From positions 62,001 through 126,000 of the forward strand of contig NZ_JAHLQL010000004.1 of assembly GCF_018919175.1 (NCBI RefSeq): a stretch of DNA of 64,000 nucleotides. The letters run 5' to 3'. Within the stretch, counting starts at the first letter, position 1. Every line of letters starts with the position of its first letter. Made by a program: the position numbers and the translations under genes. This DNA comes from Clostridium simiarum (lineage in GTDB: Bacteria > Bacillota > Clostridia > Clostridiales > Clostridiaceae). The notes beneath the pieces are model-generated. The model did no database searches and had not been told where the DNA came from. It saw nothing but the letters and a program-made list of their open reading frames with translations. Positions 35,352 to 43,619 of this stretch are shown here, piece after piece.

Positions 35352-35493
35352 GTTACTTCCCAAATATTTATATTAATCAGAAAATAATAACTTCCTATTA
35401 TCGAGTGAACGCCTTATGCCATGAAAGTGGCACGTAGGGTGTGGACCTATCAAAAGAATTATGTAAACGGTAACATAATTTTAGATTAGGGAT
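35352..35493 (+). ncRNA. Extra group II intron 3' end (domains V-VI), cassette C
   Basis: Domain V at about 35408-35442 is the same as in cassette B apart from one or two bases (CCATGAAAGTGG hairpin, ACGCCTT/AGGGTGT stem). Domain VI (about 35444-35493) has a different stem, AATTATGT/ACATAATT, but the same ending AGGGAT and AGC at the junction. The conserved ends with a divergent helix fit selection for splicing. Confidence 0.87.
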
Positions 35494-35772
35494 AGCAAAG
35501 AATTAGATGTTGTAAATCAAGATGAATCAGGAATTGATGATGAAGCATTAGTTGGAGCATATTCTATAAAAGTAGTGTTAAAGGACGGACTTAACTATAA
35601 TAATTACACTGCTAAGATTAAAGCAACTAATGAAGAACTTATTTATGACAAAGAAACAGTAGGAGCATTTTTTTATGAAAATTCAGATGGAGAAATCCCT
35701 AAAAGTGTAGTTGTAGTTATAACAGAAAATACCACACAAAAGACTCAAGAGGTAACCATTAACAAAAATTAA
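35494..35772 (+). CDS. Alternative 3' exon C of the surface-layer gene
   Basis: 92 codons in frame after the junction (SKELDVVNQDESGIDDEALV…), ending TAA at 35770, to give a 1066-residue isoform. The residues look like a single beta-sandwich domain (SIKVVLKDGLNYNNYTAKIKA … KSVVVVITENTT), unlike the helical exons A and B. Two in-frame GTG/ATG-like starts exist but none has a ribosome site. The alternative view, a decayed separate gene, would not explain the intron 3' end joined to it in the right frame. Confidence 0.82.
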   Translation, partial: SKELDVVNQDESGIDDEALVGAYSIKVVLKDGLNYNNYTAKIKATNEELIYDKETVGAFFYENSDGEIPKSVVVVITENTTQKTQEVTINKN

Positions 35773-35808
35773 AGACAACTATGGGACAAGCTCTTATTCA
35801 AGCTTAAT

Positions 35809-35840
35809 ATTAAAGGGAGTTAATTTTTAACTCCCTTAAT
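35809..35840 (+). terminator. Hairpin between exon C and the nuclease gene
   Basis: Arms ATTAAAGGGAGTTAA and TTAACTCCCTTAAT pair with one bulged A. There is no T-run on the plus strand, so it may be a weak terminator or processing site just before the nuclease ribosome site. Confidence 0.5.
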
Positions 35841-35855
35841 AAAGGGGGAAATTTT

Positions 35856-38800
35856 ATGTTAAAGAAAAAGTTAGTAGCAATGATGACTGCTGTGTTTTTA
35901 ATGTTTTCTACTATTCCAGTTTTTGCAAAACCTGTAGGGTTGTATCTTAAAAATAAAAATAATCCTAATGAAGTAGTATATATAGCTTATGAAGATTACA
36001 TGAAAGCTCATGCTAGTAGGAATAAAGAATTCAGAGAAATACTAGAGGGTTTTGAAATAGCAGGAGTTTCTGTAAAAAATGATAAAAGCGATAAAGTTAT
36101 AGATTATAACCAATACGTTGAAGATTACAAATCAGGAAAAATAAAAAATATGGATGCTTATGCTGATGAAGGAGATTCTAAAACCTATAGTAATCCTGAT
36201 AAAGTAAAGGAATTAAATAAAGATGGTTCTATAGGCAAGGAAATAGATGCTCCAGATAAAACAAAAGATCCAGAAGAAAAAGAAGTTATAACCATAGCTG
36301 AAGCAAGAAAAAAAGATAAAGACAGCAAAGTAACTGTAAAAGGTGTAGTTACTTCAAGAATAGGTAACAATGCTTTTATCGAAGATAAGAATGCAGGTAT
36401 ATATATTTATGTTGGAGGTACAGAAAATACTAATCTAAAAGTAGGGAATAGTGTTTCAGTAACAGGTGTTATAGGTGAATTTAAGGGATTAAAGCAAATA
36501 AAAGATGATGGAGGGGAGAAATTAAAGGTAGAAGTATTAAAAGAAAACCAGAAGCTTCCTACTCCGGAAACTGTTAAAATAAGCGGCCTTGATGAAACGC
36601 TGCAAGGGAAACGAGTAACTTTAGAAAAAGTTAAAGTAAGAGGTATAGGAAACCCTGATAAGCATGGTTCCTATAATGTTACAATAACTGATGAAAAAAA
36701 TGATGTGGATATTAGAGTAGATGGAAATTTAAATCCTAAGATAGATACATCAAGCTTTAAGGTTGGATCAACCTTAAATGTTACAGCTTCAGTTGGAAGG
36801 TATAACACAGTAAATCAATTAATGCTTAGTAAAATTGAAGATATTAAGATTATAGATGAAGGAGACGGAGAAACACCTAAAGCTCCAGAGAAAAAGATAA
36901 GAGAAATTCAAGGTGCGGATCATAGATCACCTTTAGAGGGACAAGCAGTCTCCACAGAAGGTATAGTTACTGCTATATCAGAGGACTCCTTCCAAAAAGG
37001 ATTTTTTATGCAAGATCCAAACCCAGATGATGATCCAGCTACTTCAGAAGGTATTTTTGTTAAATTTAGTAGTAAAACTCAAACTATAAAAGTTGGAGAT
37101 TTAGTTAAAGTAGAAGGTACTGTAAAAGAAATAATAAATGGTCTTAATACTGATAAAACTGGATTAACAGAAACTAGAATAGAATCAACTAAAGTTGAAG
37201 TAAAATCTAGTGGAAATCAATTACCAGAGGCAATAGTGATTAATCTTCAAGGTGATTTATTAAAAAATATAGATAATGATGGATTAAAGACTTTTGATAT
37301 TAATGAAGATGCTATAGATTATTTTGAAAGTTTAGAAGGAATGCTTGTTAAGATAGTAAATCCTCTTATAGTAGGTGCAGATGAAAGATATGGAGAAATC
37401 TATGTAGTACCAAATAATGGTGTGGGGTCTGAACATCAACTTACACCAAGAGGAGGAATAAAGGCATTAAAAGATGATTTTAATCCAGAAATAATAACTA
37501 TAGACGATATTATGATTCCAATAACAGATAGTAAAAGTAAGAAATATATAGATAAAGATATGAAAATAGCAGTTGGAGATAAATTTGCAGAGGACAATCT
37601 AATAGGAATTATGAGTTATGGTTTTGGTAAGTTCAAGTTCTTAAACACCGAAAAGCTACCTGCCATAGTTCATGGAACAACAGAAAGAGAAAAAACAGAA
37701 ATAAAATATGAAGAAAATAAACTTAATATAGCTAGCTATAATATAGAGAATTTCAATCCTACTGAACCAGATAAGGTAGCTAAAATTGCAAATAGTATAG
37801 TGAATGATTTAAGTTGCCCTGATATAATGGGACTTATTGAAGTTCAAGATAGCGATGGTGAAAAAGATACAGGTAATGCTGATGCAAGTGGTTCATATCA
37901 AGCTCTAGTTGATGCTATAAAGGGGATAAATGGAGTGGAATATGGGTTTACAGATGTAACTCCTCAAAATAATACAGATGGAGGAGCTCCAGGTGGAAAC
38001 ATAAGACAAGGGTTTATCTATAGAAAAGATAGAGTATCTCTTGTGGAAAAGACAAAAGGCGAGGCTAACGTTGCTGTAAAAATAGGTAAGGATGGATTAT
38101 CAGTAAATCCAGGTAGAATAGACCCTACAAATGAAGTGTTTAAGAATAGTAGAAAGCCTCTTATTGGAGAATTTGAATTTAAAGGAGAAAAGATATTTGT
38201 AATAGCTAATCACCTAAATTCAAAGCGCGGAGATGAAGGGTTATTTAGTCAAAATCAGCCACCAGTAATGGGAAGCGAATCTCAAAGACATAAGCAAGCG
38301 GAAGTAATAAATAGGTTTATAAAAGAAATTAAAAAAGAAATTCCAGAAGCGAATATTGTAGCTTTAGGGGATATGAATGACTATGAATTCTCTGGAAGCC
38401 TTCAGATATTAAAGGGCAGTGAAATGATAAATATGATAGAAGAACTGCCAGAAAATAAAAGATATACCTATGTCTATGGTGGAAATTCTCAAGTGTTAGA
38501 TCATATTTTGATTTCAAACAATCTACTTAAAAAAGACAATGAAAGGGAAAGAGCTCTTGTAGATGTGGTACACATTAACTCAGAATTTACAGAAGGATAT
38601 GGAAGAGTTAGTGACCATGATCCAGTATTAGTTCAATTGGATTTAGGTATAAAAGATTTTACAGATGAGAAGGCTATGGTAGCTGCAAAGGACAAATTAG
38701 ATTTGGGAAACATATCAGCAGTAGAATCTGATTTATTACTTCCAACAAACCTAATCAATGGAGTAACTGCTACTTGGCAGTCAAGAGATGAAGACATAAT

Positions 38801-39602
38801 CTCCAATGAGGGTAAAGTAACAATACCAAGGGAATCTAAAGAAGTAATATTAACAGCTAATTTGGTAAAAGGAACCTTAAAGGTAACAAAGGAGTTTAAA
38901 GTTACAGTAGTTGGACAAGGAGACATACTAAAATCAACTAAAGAAAAATTAGATTTAGGAAGCCTGACAGCTGTAGTAGATAATATAAAACTTCCAGTAT
39001 CACTAGATAAAGGTGTAACTGTTAACTGGACTTCTAATGCTAAAACTGTAATTTCAAATGATGGTACAGTAACAAGACCGGAAATCGGCAAAGGCAATGC
39101 TACAGTTACCTTAACAGCAACACTAAAATTAGGGGAGTTATCAGAAACAAAAGATTTTGATGTAACTGTATTAGAAAAGGTAAAAGAACCAGAAGTAATA
39201 CTTAAAATAGCTAATATAAATGATCTTACAGAAAGCTTTGGTAAAGTAGAGTTAGAGGATGCTAAAACTTATATTAAAATGATAAAACCAATGTCAAGTC
39301 TAATTACATCAGAAATGAATTTTACAGAATATGCGAAAAAGACATTAAACTTTAAAGCTAGGACTTTTGGCGGTTTAAAAGAAAATTCAGCTGAAATAAC
39401 TATATCAGTATCTACAGACGGAGGAACAAATTGGGATATCGTAAGAAAAGTTACTCCTGCTAATGCAGTAATGACTTCACAAGATGAAATAGATTTAAGT
39501 AATTATTCAGGAACAAATGTAAAAGTTAAATTTGAAACTCTATTAGCAGTAGATGGTAAGATGGGGGCAGGAATACAGGATATAAAAATTACAGGGAACT
39601 AA
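35856..39602 (+). CDS. Secreted multidomain nuclease (endonuclease/exonuclease/phosphatase fold)
   Basis: A 1248-residue exported protein. Signal peptide (1-24, ending VFAKP), then OB-fold domains (about 145-235, 235-335 and 350-460, with ITIAEARKK…VKGVV and MQDPNPDDD) as in YhcR/ExeM-type nucleases. The catalytic EEP domain spans about 618-925 with NIASYNIENF, MGLIEVQD, IANHLNSKRGD, ALGDMND and VSDHDPV, so the Asn, Glu, His and Asp active residues are kept. Two bacterial Ig-like repeats follow (AAKDKLDLGN…/STKEKLDLGS…, about 935-1105) and a jelly-roll-like C-terminal domain (about 1120-1248). It would degrade external DNA or RNA. No anchor motif is seen. AAAGGGGGAAA precedes the ATG. Confidence 0.92.
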   Translation: MLKKKLVAMMTAVFLMFSTIPVFAKPVGLYLKNKNNPNEVVYIAYEDYMKAHASRNKEFREILEGFEIAGVSVKNDKSDKVIDYNQYVEDYKSGKIKNMDAYADEGDSKTYSNPDKVKELNKDGSIGKEIDAPDKTKDPEEKEVITIAEARKKDKDSKVTVKGVVTSRIGNNAFIEDKNAGIYIYVGGTENTNLKVGNSVSVTGVIGEFKGLKQIKDDGGEKLKVEVLKENQKLPTPETVKISGLDETLQGKRVTLEKVKVRGIGNPDKHGSYNVTITDEKNDVDIRVDGNLNPKIDTSSFKVGSTLNVTASVGRYNTVNQLMLSKIEDIKIIDEGDGETPKAPEKKIREIQGADHRSPLEGQAVSTEGIVTAISEDSFQKGFFMQDPNPDDDPATSEGIFVKFSSKTQTIKVGDLVKVEGTVKEIINGLNTDKTGLTETRIESTKVEVKSSGNQLPEAIVINLQGDLLKNIDNDGLKTFDINEDAIDYFESLEGMLVKIVNPLIVGADERYGEIYVVPNNGVGSEHQLTPRGGIKALKDDFNPEIITIDDIMIPITDSKSKKYIDKDMKIAVGDKFAEDNLIGIMSYGFGKFKFLNTEKLPAIVHGTTEREKTEIKYEENKLNIASYNIENFNPTEPDKVAKIANSIVNDLSCPDIMGLIEVQDSDGEKDTGNADASGSYQALVDAIKGINGVEYGFTDVTPQNNTDGGAPGGNIRQGFIYRKDRVSLVEKTKGEANVAVKIGKDGLSVNPGRIDPTNEVFKNSRKPLIGEFEFKGEKIFVIANHLNSKRGDEGLFSQNQPPVMGSESQRHKQAEVINRFIKEIKKEIPEANIVALGDMNDYEFSGSLQILKGSEMINMIEELPENKRYTYVYGGNSQVLDHILISNNLLKKDNERERALVDVVHINSEFTEGYGRVSDHDPVLVQLDLGIKDFTDEKAMVAAKDKLDLGNISAVESDLLLPTNLINGVTATWQSRDEDIISNEGKVTIPRESKEVILTANLVKGTLKVTKEFKVTVVGQGDILKSTKEKLDLGSLTAVVDNIKLPVSLDKGVTVNWTSNAKTVISNDGTVTRPEIGKGNATVTLTATLKLGELSETKDFDVTVLEKVKEPEVILKIANINDLTESFGKVELEDAKTYIKMIKPMSSLITSEMNFTEYAKKTLNFKARTFGGLKENSAEITISVSTDGGTNWDIVRKVTPANAVMTSQDEIDLSNYSGTNVKVKFETLLAVDGKMGAGIQDIKITGN

Positions 39603-39615
39603 TTAAAAGTAACAG

Positions 39616-39645
39616 GATAAAGGGTAGCTCAATCTACCCTTTATC
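39616..39645 (+). terminator. Terminator of the nuclease gene
   Basis: Perfect arms GATAAAGGGTAG/CTACCCTTTATC with a 6-nt loop, followed by ATTAAATTTT. Confidence 0.82.
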
Positions 39646-39667
39646 ATTAAATTTTAGGAGGACAAGT

Positions 39668-40090
39668 ATGGATAATATTAAACTAAATCTCCATATAACA
39701 GGAGTATCAACAGATGCCATGGATATTAAGAGAAAGGAATTCTTACTTAATGAGTTAAAGAAGTTAGGTGAAAAACATCCTATTTCAGAAGGTGAGATTT
39801 TTATAGACACTACTCATGTTAAATTTTATGAGGATAATATAATAAAGGTAACTTTTTTTATTAGAAACGCTACCTCTACAGCTTTATCCATAAGCAACAT
39901 ACCTGTTAATATTGTATCTTCAGATGGGGAGGTTATAAGTTTAAGGGCTTTTCAATTAAATAAACCTATTAAGGTAGAAGCTTATTCAGCAAGTCCATAT
40001 AAAATTGAAATAGATAAGTCTCAATATGAAGAGATAATTGATGAAAAACTTACTATAAGTGTAGATTCCATATTAGGAGTTAGATATTAA
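39668..40090 (+). CDS. SLAP-domain protein, single domain
   Basis: A 140-residue cytosolic-looking protein with no signal peptide. Most of it is one SLAP domain (EGEIFIDTTHVKFYEDNIIKV…FFIRNATSTALSISNIPVNIVSSDG, about 40-100). This beta-sandwich-like domain is known from Bacillus and Clostridium proteins, including the accessory-Sec S-layer assembly protein SlaP. AGGAGGAC precedes the ATG. With a SecA2-type gene and an S-layer gene nearby, a role in S-layer export is plausible, but this is inferred from the family. It is related to the two-domain protein at 42025. Confidence 0.82.
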   Translation: MDNIKLNLHITGVSTDAMDIKRKEFLLNELKKLGEKHPISEGEIFIDTTHVKFYEDNIIKVTFFIRNATSTALSISNIPVNIVSSDGEVISLRAFQLNKPIKVEAYSASPYKIEIDKSQYEEIIDEKLTISVDSILGVRY

Positions 40091-40143
40091 TTCAATTAGT
40101 TAACAACTTGACACATTTAGGTGGATTATAAGGGGAGATTAAT

Positions 40144-40269
40144 ATGAAAAAGTTAATAGCCATGGTCACTGCTACTTTTTTAATGCTATCTACAGTTTCA
40201 GTATTTGCAAAACCTTTAGGAATTTACCTTTTTACCACTAACATTTTAGATAATTATAGAAATATCTAA
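40144..40269 (+). pseudogene. Truncated paralogue of the nuclease N-terminus (41 codons)
   Basis: ATG with AAGGGGAG upstream begins a signal peptide, MKKLIAMVTATFLMLSTVSV, that matches the nuclease start at 35856 (MLKKKLVAMMTAVFLMFSTI) and continues FAKPLGIYL as the nuclease does FAKPVGLYL. The similarity then ends and a stop follows after 41 codons. It is most simply the remnant of a duplicated nuclease gene, though a tiny secreted peptide cannot be excluded. Confidence 0.7.
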
Positions 40270-40530
40270 TTTGCAAGCACTTAGAGGTATGTAATAAACC
40301 TAGGCAAGTTGTACAGGAATTAACTTTTTTAGGAATGGCCGTTATGGAGTTTAAATTAAATTTTAAGTTGATATAGTGATCATTTTGCATTTTTGAATAA
40401 TATAAAAATAAATATATTGAATAAGATATCCAAGGAGTCTTGTAACTCCTTGGATATTTATCTATCAGGACAAATGCATGTATTTTATTTTGCTACATGC
40501 TTCTTTAGTTAATAAATGAGTAGAAACCAA
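40270..40530. other. Gene-poor stretch with degraded repeat
   Basis: No gene is seen. The segment CAAGTTGTACAGG…AATTAACTTTTTT (about 40305-40335) has a near copy at about 41776-41807, so it and its partner flank the acyltransferase gene. Confidence 0.5.
40426..40457. terminator. Bidirectional terminator downstream of the acyltransferase gene
   Basis: Perfect 13-bp arms ATATCCAAGGAGT/ACTCCTTGGATAT with a 6-nt loop, between two converging units. Confidence 0.75.
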
Positions 40531-41637
40531 TTAAATAGTGCATTGATTCTGTTTTTTTAATAGTGCATTAATTTTAGAATATCCTAAATTTATTAACTTA
40601 GCTGTGACATAACAAATCAGCAATAGCCATAAAAGAATAAATAGAGAATATTTTGGTAAGAAAATAAACTCTGGACAAAAGTGGTAGCAATAGAAACTAT
40701 GTGTCAACCATATTGTGGTACTCTCCTCACCGATTTTTTCGAAAATATGGTACAGCAAAGGTAGTTTTTTAATTACTGATATTGAAGCAACAATAAAAAT
40801 AGGTGCATAAATATAATCAAAGCTTCCACCAAGTTTATGTCTTAAATAAAACACAAGGATCATTAAAAATAAGGATGTACAAAATCCTACTACTTCTTTA
40901 GAAAACAGTTCCTTATATGTTTTAAATAAATTGTATTTGGCTACAATGCAGCCCATCAAAAACTGAGGAAGCAATGTTAATACAGGATAAATAATTGACC
41001 AATACAAAGAATGTCTAAAATGTTCAAAGAGACAGAACTGAAGGATAACAGGTATAATATATTGTATAAATGCCCCCAAGGTAATAATCTCAAAACAATC
41101 TATAAACAACTGAGCAGACTTTCTGTCAATCCATTTATGAAATAAGGGAAACAGTAACATTGTCACTATGTATGGTGTCAAAAACCACCACTCTCCGTTG
41201 TAGGAGATTCTAATGGCTGTAAAGTTATAGAATATTGATAGTAAATCCTTTGATATTATCTCTACCTTTAACATCATTCCAATAGGAATAAAGATAAGGA
41301 AAACTTTCCAATAACTAAAATATAATTTTTTTAATTTATTTGCAATATTTATTGTAATATCCTTGTTACTACTATGGAATGAAAGGTATGTACCATAACC
41401 AGATAAAAACATAAAAATTGCAACACAGATCTTTCCAAAACGTCCAACAAAATATTCAATGGTGCTTCCATCAAGGGAGTACATGGAAATATAAGAAATA
41501 GTATGAGGAAATCTCTCTGGAAATGCGTATAGGTGATGAATAATCATCAGAGTTACTGCAATTCCTTTTAAAACTTTTGTATCACACTTGGAAAAAGCAT
41601 GTCCATTTGCATCAGTATTTATTTTTCTATTATCCAT
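40531..41637 (-). CDS. Acyltransferase family 3 membrane protein
   Basis: A 368-residue polytopic membrane protein with about ten segments. KGIAVTLMIIHHLY at about 20-35 carries the paired His of the family, and FVGRFGKICVAIFMFLSGYG follows (split at about 62-82), as in OafA-type O-acetyltransferases that decorate polysaccharides. ATG 41637 with GGGAGA seven bases upstream is chosen over a start five codons earlier that overlaps this site. It is alone on its strand between two SLAP-domain genes and flanked by short repeats, which hints at insertion as a unit. It may acetylate the wall polymer made by the neighbouring operons. Confidence 0.88.
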   Translation of the reverse strand: MDNRKINTDANGHAFSKCDTKVLKGIAVTLMIIHHLYAFPERFPHTISYISMYSLDGSTIEYFVGRFGKICVAIFMFLSGYGTYLSFHSSNKDITINIANKLKKLYFSYWKVFLIFIPIGMMLKVEIISKDLLSIFYNFTAIRISYNGEWWFLTPYIVTMLLFPLFHKWIDRKSAQLFIDCFEIITLGAFIQYIIPVILQFCLFEHFRHSLYWSIIYPVLTLLPQFLMGCIVAKYNLFKTYKELFSKEVVGFCTSLFLMILVFYLRHKLGGSFDYIYAPIFIVASISVIKKLPLLYHIFEKIGEESTTIWLTHSFYCYHFCPEFIFLPKYSLFILLWLLLICYVTAKLINLGYSKINALLKKQNQCTI

Positions 41638-42024
41638 TTGATGTTCTCCCAATATATTAATCGAATTATCTTTCCTTTAGCTGATAGGAATTATAGCACA
41701 AAAGACAAGTTTCAACAATATTTGTATGAATATCCTGTATGCTATAGCAAGCTAAACCTAAAGTTATCCCAAAGACAAGTTGTAGAGAAATTAACTTTTT
41801 TAAAAAGGATAGATTTGTGATCTATTCTTATTTTTAGTTATTTATCAAGCTTAATTAACAAAGCAATACATAGATAAAAATATGATTATATGGAAAATAA
41901 TTAAGGAAACATAGGTTGCAGTGTTAATAGACAAATTTTAATGGATTAGGTATAATATTATTATGAAAAATTTTAAGTTAAAATAAATTATGAAGGTTAT
42001 AATTGTATGAATTTAGGAGGAGCC

Positions 42025-42843
42025 ATGGCTAATAATTTTATAAAAACTAAATTGTCTATAAATACAGATAATGAAAGCACTATGTCTTCACTTCAACAAG
42101 ATTTAATGAAGGAAGAATTAGAACAAGTTGAAAAAAAGCATCCTATGGAAAAAAATCAAGTTTGTATAGATGGTACATATATGGTGGAGTATGATAAACA
42201 TGTAGAGTTAGGTTTCTTTATCAGAAACACTTTGCCAAATAAGATAAACTTTGAAAACTTACCTTTAGTTATAACTGATTCAAAGGGTGAGGTTATCCTA
42301 AAAAAGGTTTTTAATATGATAGATTTTGGAACCCTTCAACCTATGTGCGCAAGACCTTGGAAGATAGAGTTAAAAAAGAAATATTTATTAAAACCTATAA
42401 AACAAGATGATTGGAAGATAGTATTTGATGCATCAGAAACTGGTACTAAGGCAGTAAATACTTTAGATTTAGAACTTAAAAATGTACCTAAAAACCTGAC
42501 CTACAAAGAAAAAAAGGATTTAATGAATTTTTATAACACCTTACCAAGACTTAGAAAAGGTTCCTTTGAGATTAATATGTACAAGCTAGGATATAATTCT
42601 AGTAAGGATGTATACATTACATTAATATTCAGAAATGGTACTGATAAAACGGGAGGTATAGAGAAGCTTCCTATAAATGTTATGAGTAAAATAGGAACTC
42701 CATTGCTAAGGACTGTGTTTGAACCTAAAGAACCTATGAAGATACCAGCTAAAAGTGCTATTTTACAGACATTTACCTTCAAGGTTGATGGATCTTTAGT
42801 AGATAGCATTCCAGAGAAAGACCTAATAGTGAAATTTGAATAA
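42025..42843 (+). CDS. Two-domain SLAP protein, SlaP-like candidate
   Basis: A 272-residue protein without a signal peptide and with two SLAP domains: about 36-125 (HPMEKNQVCIDGTYMVEY…LGFFIRNTLPNKINFENLPLVI) and about 165-270 (LRKGSFEINMYKLGYNS…ITLIFRNGTDK…IEKLPINVMS). This layout fits the accessory Sec system S-layer assembly protein that works with SecA2 in Bacillus anthracis. ATG 42025 is chosen: the upstream ATG at 42007 would put the GGAGGA ribosome site inside the coding region. Its partner would be the SecA2-type protein 30 kb away. Partner and function are inferred. Confidence 0.8.
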   Translation: MANNFIKTKLSINTDNESTMSSLQQDLMKEELEQVEKKHPMEKNQVCIDGTYMVEYDKHVELGFFIRNTLPNKINFENLPLVITDSKGEVILKKVFNMIDFGTLQPMCARPWKIELKKKYLLKPIKQDDWKIVFDASETGTKAVNTLDLELKNVPKNLTYKEKKDLMNFYNTLPRLRKGSFEINMYKLGYNSSKDVYITLIFRNGTDKTGGIEKLPINVMSKIGTPLLRTVFEPKEPMKIPAKSAILQTFTFKVDGSLVDSIPEKDLIVKFE

Positions 42844-43018
42844 AATTAGAAAACAGAGAGAATAATATGATACTTCCAAAGTAGACACTCTAATTAACTA
42901 AAAATTAGATTATCTATTTGGAGATATTTTTATATGACTCAGTGGATTTAAGGTTTATAATAAGCTTTAATATCTAAGGATATTTCAAAAAACTCAGGGA
43001 AGTAAATTTTCCTAGTGA

Positions 43019-43050
43019 AAAGAACAGCTAGAAGTAGCAGTTCTTTTTTA
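43019..43050 (+). terminator. Terminator downstream of the two-domain SLAP gene
   Basis: AAGAACAGCTA, loop GAAG, TAGCAGTTCTT with one A-A mismatch, then a T-run. The gap 42844-43210 holds nothing else that I can support. Confidence 0.75.
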
Positions 43051-43210
43051 TATGACTCAAGTGCTGTGAAAACTAAGAATAAGCTTAACTTGCCAGCATT
43101 GAAAAAGATATGGGGGTGTAAATTTTACCAGTATAAAGCTATAACTTATTACTTGAAGTTAAATTTTATTAATGTTAAAATTTATATATAGAGTTTATGG
43201 TGGTGAGAAA

Positions 43211-43588
43211 ATGGATAATGAAACAAAACAAATGTTCGAGTTAATATTAAAAAAATTAGATACCATGGAAAAAAGATTAGAAGGTATGGATGAAAGATTA
43301 GATACCATGGAAAAAAGATTAGATGGTATGGGTAAAAGATTAGATACCATGGAAAAAACATTAGATGGTATGGATAAAAGATTGAATAATATTGAAGTTG
43401 ACGTTAATGTTTTGAAAGTAAATCAAGAAGATATAAAAACTTTACTTACAGATTTAGAGCCTAAAAATGGTAACAGGCATGTTGAGATCATCGATAGTAT
43501 CAATGATTTAAGAAAAGATTTATCCACTGTTGAAATTGTTACAGCAAATAACTATGCTGATATAGCTAAGTTAAAAGCAATAAAATAA
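43211..43588 (+). CDS. Small coiled-coil protein with 14-residue repeats
   Basis: A 125-residue, highly charged protein with no signal peptide. Residues about 14-60 consist of three to four copies of a 14-residue unit, LDTMEKRLDGMDKR, that is two heptads with leucine and methionine at core positions, so it should form a long parallel coiled coil. The 42-base DNA repeats (TTAGATACCATGGAAAAAAG) are nearly identical and could change number by slippage. ATG 43211 with GGTGGTGAG upstream is chosen; a TTG-type start 13 codons earlier lacks a site. I do not recognise a function. It is followed by a strong terminator. Confidence 0.75.
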   Translation: MDNETKQMFELILKKLDTMEKRLEGMDERLDTMEKRLDGMGKRLDTMEKTLDGMDKRLNNIEVDVNVLKVNQEDIKTLLTDLEPKNGNRHVEIIDSINDLRKDLSTVEIVTANNYADIAKLKAIK

Positions 43589-43616
43589 AAAAACAGCCAG
43601 AAATGGCTGTTTTTTT
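43588..43616 (+). terminator. Terminator of the coiled-coil gene
   Basis: AAAACAGCCA, loop GAAA, TGGCTGTTTTTTT: a compact intrinsic terminator just after the stop. Confidence 0.88.
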
Positions 43617-43619
43617 CAT

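Noticed and set aside
38633..39097. A 154-codon minus-strand frame within the nuclease gene
   Set aside because: Antisense shadow of the Ig-like repeats; low-complexity residues and no start signals.
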